Shown here piece after piece: positions 9,278-16,998 of a stretch of DNA of 35,841 nucleotides. A program made the translations under genes and the position numbers. The DNA comes from Rhabdochromatium marinum (GTDB lineage: Bacteria > Pseudomonadota > Gammaproteobacteria > Chromatiales > Chromatiaceae): the NCBI RefSeq assembly GCF_016583795.1, contig NZ_NRRS01000034.1, positions 1-35,841 on the forward strand, in the 5' to 3' direction. The first letter of the stretch is position 1, and the number at the start of each line of letters is the position of its first letter. The notes below the pieces were generated by a model. The model did not search any database. It saw nothing but the letters and a program-made list of their open reading frames with translations, and was not told the origin of the DNA.

Positions 9278-9880
9278 TCAGCCACCGGCGGAGACGAAAA
9301 GCGCCGCGCCGGTGGGGGAGGGCGTTTCGGAGCTGGATTCGCGTAAGTGCATGGCGATCTGCCAGTCGCCGAGGATGGCCTGGATATTGGCCAGGATGTC
9401 GGGCATGCGCTGCGCGACGGCTGGAGATAATTCGGTGCCCAATTCCAGGTGCTCTGGTATCACGCCCAGCAGGACGATTTCACGCGGGCGATAGTCGAGC
9501 AGTTGCGCGAGCGCCAGCACGTCGCTGATGCCCAGGTGGTGCATGGAGAGCTTTTTCGACAAGGCCGTCAGGATGGCATCGTTGCGCAGAATCTGGATGT
9601 CACCGGGAGCGCCCTCGGGGGCAAAGAGCGCATCCAGCAGCAGGATGTAGTCGTGCTGGCGGAACAGTTCGAGCAAGTCGAGGCCAGTGGTACCGCCATC
9701 GACCAGTTCGACTTCGGGGGTGAAGCCATAGTGCTGTTCCAGCCGGCGCAGGCTATGGATGCCAACGCCTTCGTCGCTGAGCAGCAGGTTGCCAAGCCCG
9801 ATGATGAGCGCATCGGGCTTGGCGGTGGGAGCGGCGGTTGGGCTGGGGTCAGAGGTTGGTGTTGACACGAATGATGTCAT
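9278..9880 (-). CDS. hybD: Hydrogenase maturation protease (HybD/HupD family)
   Basis: This endopeptidase removes the C-terminal tail of the [NiFe] large subunit after nickel insertion. Conserved acidic and His nickel-sensing positions are visible: Glu in GLGNLLLSDEGVG, Asp in LLLDALFAPEGAPGD and His in MHHLGISDVLALA. The chosen ATG at 9880 gives 200 residues and overlaps the end of the large-subunit gene (stop 9849-9851) by about 30 bases. The frame is open back to 9955, but that extension is out-of-frame sequence of the large subunit. A C-terminal stretch rich in Ser, Pro and Gly extends past the usual ~165-residue core. It is the last gene of the minus-strand operon, and no hybE, hybF or hybG follows. 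Confidence 0.93.
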   Translation of the reverse strand: MTSFVSTPTSDPSPTAAPTAKPDALIIGLGNLLLSDEGVGIHSLRRLEQHYGFTPEVELVDGGTTGLDLLELFRQHDYILLLDALFAPEGAPGDIQILRNDAILTALSKKLSMHHLGISDVLALAQLLDYRPREIVLLGVIPEHLELGTELSPAVAQRMPDILANIQAILGDWQIAMHLRESSSETPSPTGAALFVSAGG

Positions 9881-11555
9881 GGCCCTGGTTGTCGTGCAGG
9901 TGGATGGCGCAGGCCAGACAGGGATCGAAGGAATGCACCGTGCGCAGCACCTCAAGCGGGCGCTGTTCGTCCAGAATGGGGTTGTTCATCAGCGAGGCTT
10001 CATAGGGGCCTTGTTCATCATGCTGGTTGCGCGGGCCGGCGTTCCAGGTTGAGGGGACCACCGCCTGGTAGTTTTTGATCTTGCCGTTTTCGATCACGAT
10101 CCAGTGCGACAGGATACCACGCGGGGCTTCGTGGAAACCAAAGCCCATTTGCTCGCCCTTGGGGAAGGTCGGCGGGTTAAAGGTGGTCATGTCACCGGTG
10201 GTGATGTTGGCGAGTAGGGCGTTGTAGTTGTCCTCCAGCATGTCATAGAGCACCTGGGTACGCACGCAGCGCGCGGCATGGCGGCCCAGGGTGGAGTGCA
10301 GCACGCTGAGCGGCACTTCGGAGCGGGTGATGGCGCCGATGCGATCCATGGCGACCTTCAGATAACCCCGGGTGCGCTCGTCGCCAGCCGCGACCATGGC
10401 CAGCACATTGGCCAGCGGGCCGACCTGAGCCGGTTTATCGGCAAAGGTGGGGGCTTTGACCCAGGAGTAGGCGCCGTTTTCATCGAAATCGGTGTATTTC
10501 GGCACCGTGTCTTCCTGATAGGGCGAGCGCGTCCAGTTGCCGTCGTACCAGGCGTGCTTGATGCTTTCCTTGACGTTCTGCTCAAAGAAGGGATCGCCGA
10601 AATGGGTGATGGGGCGAAACTGCGCCATGTCGCCATTGGGGATGTAGCCGCCGGGCATGGCGAAGTCGGTGCCCTTGCCATCTTTGGGGAAGTCGGGCGC
10701 GGACAGATAGTTGGTCACGCCCTGACCATAGGGCAGCCAATCGGCATAGAGGGCTGCGATGGCGGTGACATCGGGCAGATAGACCTCGCGGATAAAGCCT
10801 TGCACCTCGTCCATCAGGGTTTTGACATAGGCCAGGCGCTCCATATTGAGCGCGGACTGCTCATTGGGATTGATGGGATTGGCTACGCCGCCGACGGCAA
10901 GATTTTGGATATGCGGGGTCTTGGCGCCCAAAATGGCGGTGATCTGATTGGCCTTGCGCTGGTATTCCAAAGCTTCCAGATAATGCGCCACCGCCATCAG
11001 GTTGGCCTCGGGTGGCAACTTCATCGCCGGATGGCCCCAGTAGCCGTGGGCGAAAATCCCCAGCTGACCGCTGTCAACAAAGGTTTTTACCTTCGCCTGC
11101 ACCTGGGCGAAGTGCGCGGCGTTATTGTTCGGCCAGTTCGACAGGCTTTGGGCGAGTTGCTCGGCTTTTTTCGGATCGGCTGAAAGGGCGGAGACCACAT
11201 CCACCCAATCCAGCGCCGAGAGGTGATAGAAATGCACCAGATGATCATGGATGCCGTGGGCAGCCATGATGATGTTGCGAATCAGCTGGGCATTGAGCGG
11301 GATTTCCATTGCCAGCGCATTCTCGACCGCGCGCACTGAGACGATGGCATGCACGGTGGTGCAGACGCCGCAGATGCGCTGGGTATAGAGCCAAGCATCA
11401 CGCGGATCGCGGCCGGTGAGAATGGTCTCAATGCCGCGCCACATCTGGCCGCTGGACCAGGCGTTGACGACACGGCCGTCCTGAATGTCGCAATCGACGC
11501 GCAGATGTCCCTCAATGCGCGTGACCGGGTCTACTGTGATGCGGTTGATGCTCAC
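9849..11555 (-). CDS. hybC: [NiFe] hydrogenase large subunit, Hyb type
   Basis: This subunit carries the NiFe(CN)2CO active site for reversible H2 oxidation at the periplasmic side of the membrane. Ni ligands lie in RICGVC (Cys62, Cys65) and DPCLACAIH (Cys546, Cys549). Cleavage after His552 would release a 16-residue tail. The 568 residues and the order small subunit-HybA-HybB-large subunit-protease match E. coli Hyd-2 (group 1c). The start is a GTG at 11555 with AAGGAG nine bases upstream. The protein lacks its own signal and is exported with the Tat-tagged small subunit. Every catalytic Cys is present, so it should be active. Confidence 0.97.
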   Translation of the reverse strand: MSINRITVDPVTRIEGHLRVDCDIQDGRVVNAWSSGQMWRGIETILTGRDPRDAWLYTQRICGVCTTVHAIVSVRAVENALAMEIPLNAQLIRNIIMAAHGIHDHLVHFYHLSALDWVDVVSALSADPKKAEQLAQSLSNWPNNNAAHFAQVQAKVKTFVDSGQLGIFAHGYWGHPAMKLPPEANLMAVAHYLEALEYQRKANQITAILGAKTPHIQNLAVGGVANPINPNEQSALNMERLAYVKTLMDEVQGFIREVYLPDVTAIAALYADWLPYGQGVTNYLSAPDFPKDGKGTDFAMPGGYIPNGDMAQFRPITHFGDPFFEQNVKESIKHAWYDGNWTRSPYQEDTVPKYTDFDENGAYSWVKAPTFADKPAQVGPLANVLAMVAAGDERTRGYLKVAMDRIGAITRSEVPLSVLHSTLGRHAARCVRTQVLYDMLEDNYNALLANITTGDMTTFNPPTFPKGEQMGFGFHEAPRGILSHWIVIENGKIKNYQAVVPSTWNAGPRNQHDEQGPYEASLMNNPILDEQRPLEVLRTVHSFDPCLACAIHLHDNQGHDIIRVNTNL

Positions 11556-11568
11556 CTTGAATGTCTCC

Positions 11569-12702
11569 TTAATGCTCGGCCGCCAGGATGGGGGTCTTTT
11601 TCACAAAGAACAGATAGGCCATGATCTCGAAAGCGACGATGCCAAGCGTGATGCTCATCTCACCGACCGCCGGAAAGTAATGCCAGCCGGGACCGGGATC
11701 GAAGGCGATCATGAAGGCATCGAAGCGATACAGGGCGCCACCGAGCACCACCGCGAGCGAACTCCAGAACAAAATGGTCGGGCGGGTGCGATGATGCTTG
11801 TCGGCCAGAGCAATGATGGCGCAGAGAAAGAGCGCGACCTCAGCGAGAAACAGGAAGGGCTCGGGACCGGGGGCGGCGATGGCGCGGATGTTGCCGGTGA
11901 CGAACAGATCGCCAATGCGCAGCACCAAATAGACGATCAGCAGCCAGGGGATGATGGCACTGATCTTGGCCAGCAGGGGCGTTTCCAGTTTGCGCCCGAG
12001 ATTCACTGAGGCATAGAGCGACTCGAACACCACAATGCCATAGCCCATGGTGATGGCGGTGATTAAAAACAGCAGCGGGATGATGGTGGTCTGCCACAGG
12101 TCATGCACCTTATAGCCGGCGATCAGTAGCAGGGAGCCGAGCGAGGACTGGTGCATGGTCGGCAGCAAAATGCCCACGCCGATGAAGAAAAACAGAATAT
12201 GGCGCAGGAAGCGCAGCAGCCGGTTGGCTTTCATGGCCTCCAGAATGGCCGGGGAGAACTCAATCCACAGCACCAGGGTATAGAGGGTCACGCAAAGCGC
12301 AACCTCCAGCATCACTGAGTTGAGATTGATGTACTGTGGCAGAAAGACGTTATACAGCTGCCAGTAGCGCCCCACATCGACAATGATGGAGGCACCGGCC
12401 AGGGTATAGCCAAAGACGCTGGTCAGGAGTGCGGCGCGGATCATCGGGTGGAACTGGCCACGATTAAACACATAGACCAAGAGCGCCATGGCATAGCCGC
12501 CGCAGGCGATGGCGGTGCCAGTGACCACGTCATAGGTGATCCACAGGCCCCAGGGGAAGCCGTCACTCAGGTTGGAGACATCCCCGATACCAAAGACAAA
12601 GCGGCGGATCAGAAAGTAGCCGGCGATCAGCACCAGCACCCCCATGAACTGGAAGTGCCGGGTGAAGAGCTTGCCGCCGAGCGGGCGGAAGGTCTCAGTC
12701 AT
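11569..12702 (-). CDS. hybB: HybB/NrfD-family hydrogenase membrane subunit
   Basis: This 377-residue NrfD/PsrC-type integral membrane protein has about ten hydrophobic segments and no heme or cluster motif. It is the quinone-reactive anchor of Hyd-2-like hydrogenases and exchanges electrons with HybA. The ATG at 12702 has GGAGCAGG just upstream and overlaps the hybA stop by eight bases; the frame is open further upstream, but that part lies inside hybA. Charged residues between segments, such as in LPTMHQSSLGS and the GYKVHDLWQT loop, resemble family members. The large-subunit gene follows after a gap of about 13 bases. Confidence 0.94.
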   Translation of the reverse strand: MTETFRPLGGKLFTRHFQFMGVLVLIAGYFLIRRFVFGIGDVSNLSDGFPWGLWITYDVVTGTAIACGGYAMALLVYVFNRGQFHPMIRAALLTSVFGYTLAGASIIVDVGRYWQLYNVFLPQYINLNSVMLEVALCVTLYTLVLWIEFSPAILEAMKANRLLRFLRHILFFFIGVGILLPTMHQSSLGSLLLIAGYKVHDLWQTTIIPLLFLITAITMGYGIVVFESLYASVNLGRKLETPLLAKISAIIPWLLIVYLVLRIGDLFVTGNIRAIAAPGPEPFLFLAEVALFLCAIIALADKHHRTRPTILFWSSLAVVLGGALYRFDAFMIAFDPGPGWHYFPAVGEMSITLGIVAFEIMAYLFFVKKTPILAAEH

Positions 12703-13705
12703 CGTCCTGCTCCCGCTCGAGGTGATCCGCGTGGTCTGCGTCGCGCTCATCACGGGTGTGCTGATAGGCCGCATAGACCAGACCGCTCAGCAGCAGACCG
12801 GGGGCCACCATGCCTTTGTACAGGGTATGTTGCAGCGTCTCCGACAGGCGCGCGCGCGACTCCTCGCCCACCGGGGGCATGCCGAGCTTGTCGAAGGGCA
12901 CGCCAGCGACCATCAGGTATTGCGTCCCGCCGGATTCTTTCTCACCATAGAGATGCGGATAGTAGGACTGTGCCTCGGCCTCGCGGGTGGCACCCCCGAG
13001 CTGATTGAGCGGAAATTCCTCCCGTTCGCCGGGTTGCATGGCAAGCCGCCGGTGGCCTTCTTCGCGCAAGTCCTCGACGCGACCGAACAGGCTGGCGCCG
13101 GTCGGGCAGGCATCGCAGCAGGCTGGAATCTCGCCCTCGGCGATGCGCGGCGCGCACAGCTGGCATTTGACGATCTGCGGGAAGGCTTTGTCGTACTGGA
13201 ACTTCGGAATATTGAACGGGCAGGCGAGCTGACAATAGCGGCAGCCAATGCAAGCGTCCGGGTTGTAGCTGACGATGCCGGTGAAGGGATCCTTGGTGAG
13301 CGCGCTGACCGGACAGGCTGAGATGCAGTCCGGGTCGATGCAGTGCATGCAGGCGCGCTTGATGAAGCTGGCCTCTGGATCATCCAGGTCGGTGCGGCTG
13401 CCCTCGGCCACATAGGCTTTGATCTTGTTCATGGTGCGACCGCTGAGGTCGTCATCACCATCCCAGGCACCTACAACGCCATGTGCCTGATCGATCGGGC
13501 CATTGCTACTGACGGGCATGTCATTGGCGTCCTTGCAGGCATGTTCGCAGGCCTTGCAGCCGATGCACAGATTGGCATCATAAAGAATGCCGATGGCATC
13601 AGGCGGCAGCGCTTTGCACTGGCGGGCCTGAACCGGAGAAGCACCCACAGCGACCGCGCTACCAGCGGCCATAACTTTGAAAAACTGACGACGATCGATG
13701 TTCAT
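12695..13705 (-). CDS. hybA: HybA-like periplasmic 4x[4Fe-4S] ferredoxin subunit
   Basis: This 336-residue protein begins with a Tat signal (DRRQFFKVMAAGSAVAVG). It carries four ferredoxin-type Cys groups: CIGCKACEHAC, CMHCIDPDCISACP, CIGCRYCQLACP and CQLC...CCDACP, with the last split by 11 residues as in HybA. A C-terminal membrane helix (APGLLLSGLVYAAY) anchors it, followed by an acidic/His tail (HTRDERDADHADH). It passes electrons between the hydrogenase small subunit and HybB. The gene sits 15 bp after the small-subunit stop, and its own stop overlaps hybB. Confidence 0.95.
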   Translation of the reverse strand: MNIDRRQFFKVMAAGSAVAVGASPVQARQCKALPPDAIGILYDANLCIGCKACEHACKDANDMPVSSNGPIDQAHGVVGAWDGDDDLSGRTMNKIKAYVAEGSRTDLDDPEASFIKRACMHCIDPDCISACPVSALTKDPFTGIVSYNPDACIGCRYCQLACPFNIPKFQYDKAFPQIVKCQLCAPRIAEGEIPACCDACPTGASLFGRVEDLREEGHRRLAMQPGEREEFPLNQLGGATREAEAQSYYPHLYGEKESGGTQYLMVAGVPFDKLGMPPVGEESRARLSETLQHTLYKGMVAPGLLLSGLVYAAYQHTRDERDADHADHLEREQDDD

Positions 13706-13720
13706 GGGTGTTCCTCCGTA

Positions 13721-14983
13721 CTAGGCATCACTGACTGCGGATGACTGTTGTGCTGCGGCCTGGGCCTCAGCTTCCTCCAAGGCTTTGAGCTTGCTGTTGG
13801 CGCCGAGGGCATAGACCAGAGCGCCGCCGCCGATGGCTCCGGCGACGGCCGCCGAGGTCAAGGTGGCGCCACCGGGGTGTTCGGTGATAATGCCGGGGAA
13901 GATGGACGGCGAGGTGAGCGAGACGTTTTTCGCCTGCTCATGTAGCGGTTTGTGGAAACCCACGCCCTGTTCGGCGCAGCCGAAACAGGGATGGCCGATA
14001 CCGACTGGCCAAGTGTTGCCGCCGACATCGCCAAATTCGATCACCGGGCAGTTGGCGTAGGTTTCTGGCCCCTTACAGCCGAGCTTGTACAGGCACCAGC
14101 CCTGACGATGGCCGTCATCGCCAAATTCCTCCGCAAAGCGCCCGGCATCGAAGTGCGGACGGCGCTCGCAGTTCTCGTGAATCAGGCGGCCGTAGGCGAA
14201 CTTGGGCCGTTGTTGGGCGTCGAGTTCCGGCAGTTGTTTCAGGGTCAGGTTATACAGCACCGTTGACAGAATGTTGTAAGGCGAGGCTGGGCAGCCGGGC
14301 AGGTTGATCACCGGCAGCGCCGCGCCGTCGGTCTTGGTGATCTGGTAAAGATTCAAGGCTTCCTGAAGGCCAATGGCGCCGGTTGGATTGGGCGCTGCGC
14401 TTTGCACACCCCCCCAGGAAGCGCAGGAGCCAATGGCGATGGCGGCAATGGCGTGTGGAGCGATTTCATGCAGCATTTGCTGCGGCGTCTTACCGGCCAC
14501 CTTGCAGAAATTACCGTTGTCGGCGGTGGGGACTGAACCCTCAACCACCAGCACAAAGCCCCCCTGGTGCTTGGTCAGTGAGTCGTGCAGAGCCTGCTCC
14601 GCCTGATGGCCGGCGGCGGCCAGTAGGGTCTCGGAATAATCCAACGAGATCAGGTCCAGAATTAGGCCTTCGACCGTCGGATGGGTGGCGCGCAGCAGTG
14701 ACTCGGTGCAGCCGGTGCACTCCTGAAAATGCAGCCAGATCACCGGTGGTCGTGCCGGACCGGCGGCGGCCTGTTGCTCGACGGCCGCCAGTACCTGATC
14801 GGTCATGGTGGCTGGCAGACCCATGGCGGCGGTAATACTGGTGGCGAACTGCAGGAAACGGCGGCGACTAAGGCCGTGAAGTTCCAGATGTTCATCCAGG
14901 GCCAGCGGCTGGGCCGGTGTCGGGCCGGTGGTGGCAAGCGCAGAGGTGGAAGCGTCCAGGAGGGGCGGGAGATGGCTGTTCAT
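13721..14983 (-). CDS. hybO: [NiFe] hydrogenase small subunit with Tat signal, Hyb type
   Basis: This subunit relays electrons from the NiFe site through three iron-sulfur clusters. The 420-residue precursor has a long n-region and a twin-arginine motif (SRRRFLQF, residues 39-46), then the proximal-cluster motif QECTGCTESLLRATHPTVE. Further Cys ligands lie in GSCASWGG, CERRPHFDAGRF, CLYKLGCKGPETYANCP and GHPCFGCAEQGVGFHK. A C-terminal hydrophobic helix (AAVAGAIGGGALVYALG) anchors it in the inner membrane. The ATG at 14983 is preceded by GAAGG. The frame is open upstream to a TTG at 15064, but no ribosome binding site supports that. It is the first gene of the operon. Confidence 0.96.
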   Translation of the reverse strand: MNSHLPPLLDASTSALATTGPTPAQPLALDEHLELHGLSRRRFLQFATSITAAMGLPATMTDQVLAAVEQQAAAGPARPPVIWLHFQECTGCTESLLRATHPTVEGLILDLISLDYSETLLAAAGHQAEQALHDSLTKHQGGFVLVVEGSVPTADNGNFCKVAGKTPQQMLHEIAPHAIAAIAIGSCASWGGVQSAAPNPTGAIGLQEALNLYQITKTDGAALPVINLPGCPASPYNILSTVLYNLTLKQLPELDAQQRPKFAYGRLIHENCERRPHFDAGRFAEEFGDDGHRQGWCLYKLGCKGPETYANCPVIEFGDVGGNTWPVGIGHPCFGCAEQGVGFHKPLHEQAKNVSLTSPSIFPGIITEHPGGATLTSAAVAGAIGGGALVYALGANSKLKALEEAEAQAAAQQSSAVSDA

Positions 14984-15136
14984 GGCGTGCTGCCTTCGAT
15001 GGCTGTCGTCTGTAGGCTCGCGAACGGCGGCGGAGCCGGGCGGGTGCGTCCCTGGTTCCGTCAAGAATATGCGAAAGTTCTAATATGCTTATCTGCTATA
15101 TTACTTATAGGCCGAAACGGTCCAGGTGTCTAGACT

Positions 15137-15152
15137 CTCCCGGGTCCGGGAG
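15137..15152. repeat. Perfect 7-bp inverted repeat beside the FNR box
   Basis: CTCCCGG (15137-15143) and CCGGGAG (15146-15152) are exact inverted copies around a GT spacer. A two-base spacer is too short for an RNA hairpin loop without opening pairs, so a dimeric DNA-binding protein site is more likely. It ends two bases before the FNR-like box. Confidence 0.45.
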
Positions 15153-15154
15153 TA

Positions 15155-15168
15155 TTGATGTGAATCAG
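15155..15168. promoter_or_regulatory. FNR/Anr-type binding site
   Basis: The sequence TTGATGTGAATCAG matches the FNR consensus TTGAT-N4-ATCAA at nine of ten defined positions. It lies 121 bp before the cytochrome start and 178 bp before the hydrogenase start, so it could serve either or both directions. Anaerobic activation by an FNR homologue fits the oxygen sensitivity of [NiFe] hydrogenase. The regulator itself is not in the window. Confidence 0.65.
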
Positions 15169-15201
15169 CTTTTGGCGCGATTGTTCACTTGAACCGGATG
15201 T

Positions 15202-15217
15202 TTGGCGGTATCTTTGC
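15202..15217 (+). promoter_or_regulatory. Possible sigma-54 -24/-12 element upstream of cytochrome operon
   Basis: TTGGCGGTATCTTTGC has GG (15204-15205) and GC (15216-15217) with the exact ten-base separation of sigma-54 promoters, plus the TTGC of the -12 box. The -24 box deviates (TGGCGG instead of TGGCAC). It would place the transcription start about 55 bases before the cytochrome gene. Chance matches of this quality occur, so it is a candidate only. Confidence 0.3.
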
Positions 15218-15285
15218 CCCAGGTTCCTCCCCTGGATCCGGGCTTTTATGAAGTCGTTTTCTGTTGACTGACGCAATCAATCGTG

Positions 15286-16344
15286 ATGAACAAACACTAC
15301 GCACTCAATCCTGGCACCCGCTCTGGCCCCCGAACTCGCGAGGTCTGGCCACCCTGGGTTCCACACTGGACTCTGGTGCTGATGCTGGCAGTTGTGCTGA
15401 TGCTTGGCCTGGGTAGTCCCCTCGTCGGGCTTGGTGCCTGGGTTGTGCCTGGGCCTGACACCGCTGCTGTTGCCGCAGCGGAGCAACACGATTGTCTGCG
15501 CTGTCATGGGATGGCGACCATGGCCTACCGTGACCCTGAGACTGGTGAGCTGGTCAATTTGTCTCTGGATAAGAATGAGCTGGCGTATTCAGTGCACGGC
15601 AAACTGGCGTGCAGTCAATGTCATGAGGGTGGTTACGATCAGTATCCGCATCCGGCGGAGCTGTCGGCGGCTGAGTTGAACTGTGTCGGCTGCCATGAAG
15701 ACCATCCGGAAAACACCGACCGCCTGGATTTCAGTGTCATTTCTCAGGAATATAAAAAGAGTGTGCATGCCACCTCCGATGATCCCGAGGCGGCGGATTT
15801 CAACTGCCATTCCTGTCACGATCCACATGTGTTCCGGGCCTCACTGCTCGGCCGCAAAATCCCCGATATCGTGGCCTACGACAACCAAATTTGCCTGTCC
15901 TGCCACGAGAAGCTGCGTGACCCGCTCAGCAGCTCCCACGCTTGGCTGCCCAATCGCGACAAGCACTGGGCGGCGGTGCGCTGTCTCGACTGTCATACCA
16001 CGCTGAACGATTCCGACCGGCCGGTGTCGCATGAGATCCTGAGCGCTGAGCAAAGCCAGGTCAATTGCGTGAACTGCCACTCCCAGGGACAGGGGCTGCT
16101 AGCGCGGCTATATCAGTACCGCTCGCGTGAGGATATTGAGAAACAAGGCTTTTTTACCAAGGCGGTCTATAACCAAGCCTATGTTGTGGGCATGAGCCGC
16201 AATCCGCTCATCGACTGGCTGGCACTGATCATCATCGGGCTGACCGTGCTGGTGCTGGCCGGCCATGGGTACGGTCGTTATCGCGCTTACCAGTCATTGC
16301 GTGAGCAGCAGGCAGGCACAGCTACTGAAGGAGACAAGTCATGA
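15286..16344 (+). CDS. Membrane-anchored heptaheme cytochrome c
   Basis: About 352 residues with seven CxxCH heme motifs in order: CLRCH, CSQCH, CVGCH, CHSCH, CLSCH, CLDCH and CVNCH. An N-terminal hydrophobic segment (WTLVLMLAVVLMLGLGS) and a C-terminal one (LIDWLALIIIGLTVLVLAGHG) would anchor it with the hemes in the periplasm. Starts at GTG 15283 and ATG 15286 differ by one residue, and neither has a clear Shine-Dalgarno. Its stop overlaps the cytochrome b start (ATGA), and the gene opens a three-gene operon. This is probably the link between the di-heme cytochrome b and further periplasmic carriers. It belongs to the broad cytochrome c3/multiheme group; I do not recognise a named protein. 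Confidence 0.88.
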   Translation: MNKHYALNPGTRSGPRTREVWPPWVPHWTLVLMLAVVLMLGLGSPLVGLGAWVVPGPDTAAVAAAEQHDCLRCHGMATMAYRDPETGELVNLSLDKNELAYSVHGKLACSQCHEGGYDQYPHPAELSAAELNCVGCHEDHPENTDRLDFSVISQEYKKSVHATSDDPEAADFNCHSCHDPHVFRASLLGRKIPDIVAYDNQICLSCHEKLRDPLSSSHAWLPNRDKHWAAVRCLDCHTTLNDSDRPVSHEILSAEQSQVNCVNCHSQGQGLLARLYQYRSREDIEKQGFFTKAVYNQAYVVGMSRNPLIDWLALIIIGLTVLVLAGHGYGRYRAYQSLREQQAGTATEGDKS

Positions 16345-16985
16345 GCGCCCTGTATCTTTATCCCGTCTGGTTGCGCCTGTGGCACTGGCTCAATGCGCTC
16401 CTGTTCGTTGTGCTGATCCTGACCGGCGCGAGCATGCATTTTTCCGGCACATCCTGGCTGCTGCCTTTTGATACCGCCGTGCCGATTCACAATACCGCTG
16501 GTATTTTGCTGACCATCAGCTGGATCAGCTTTGTCATTGGCAATCTGGTGACCCCCAATGGGCGCCATTACCATGTGCGCTTTCGTGGCCTGTTCAAACG
16601 TTTGTTTGCGCAGATGACCTATTACGGCTACGGCATTTTTCACAATGCACCGCACCCGTTTCATGTCACCGAGAATGAGAAGCTCAATACGCTCCAGCAG
16701 CTCAGCTACATTGGCGTCATGTATGGACTGATGCCACTGCTGATTATCAGTGGCTGGTCCTTTTTGTATTCGGTGTATCTGCCCGAGACGCTCTTTGGCC
16801 TGGGCACTCTGTGGGTGATCGCCATGGCACATCTGACCCTGGCGTATTTTTTGGTGCTGTTTCTGATTGTGCACATGTACATCATTACTACCGGAGAGAC
16901 CCTGATCACCAATCTGCGCGCCATGCTGACCGGCTGGCACCGGGAATCCGATCATGACAACTGCGCCAATGCCGCGCGTGATTAA
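16341..16985 (+). CDS. Di-heme cytochrome b (cytochrome b561/FdhI-like) membrane subunit
   Basis: This 214-residue integral membrane protein has four to five hydrophobic segments. Candidate heme-b ligand histidines are in LRLWHWLNALL, VPIHNTAGIL, AMAHLTLAYF and FLIVHMYIITTG, enough for two b hemes as in formate dehydrogenase gamma or hydrogenase cytochrome b subunits. GAAGGAG lies just upstream of the ATG. Its start overlaps the heptaheme gene, and the octaheme gene follows after 13 bases. Between the two multiheme genes it most likely exchanges electrons between the quinone pool and periplasmic hemes. The direction of electron flow cannot be read from sequence. Confidence 0.88.
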   Translation: MSALYLYPVWLRLWHWLNALLFVVLILTGASMHFSGTSWLLPFDTAVPIHNTAGILLTISWISFVIGNLVTPNGRHYHVRFRGLFKRLFAQMTYYGYGIFHNAPHPFHVTENEKLNTLQQLSYIGVMYGLMPLLIISGWSFLYSVYLPETLFGLGTLWVIAMAHLTLAYFLVLFLIVHMYIITTGETLITNLRAMLTGWHRESDHDNCANAARD

Positions 16986-16998
16986 TAGAGAAGCGACC

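Larger units (their letters stand above)
14984..15285. other. Divergent intergenic control region, hydrogenase versus cytochrome operon
   Basis: These ~300 bases hold no convincing gene and separate two divergent operons. Proceeding rightward there is an AT-rich stretch at about 15066-15110, unlike the GC-rich surroundings, where core promoter elements for the hydrogenase operon could lie. Next come a perfect inverted repeat (15137-15152), an FNR-like box (15155-15168) and a possible -24/-12 element (15202-15217). No exact transcription start can be given. Confidence 0.7.

Noticed and set aside
10278-11183. 301-codon open frame on the plus strand inside the hydrogenase large-subunit gene
   Set aside because: Antisense shadow of a well supported gene, rich in Gly/His/Gln as expected from the complement.
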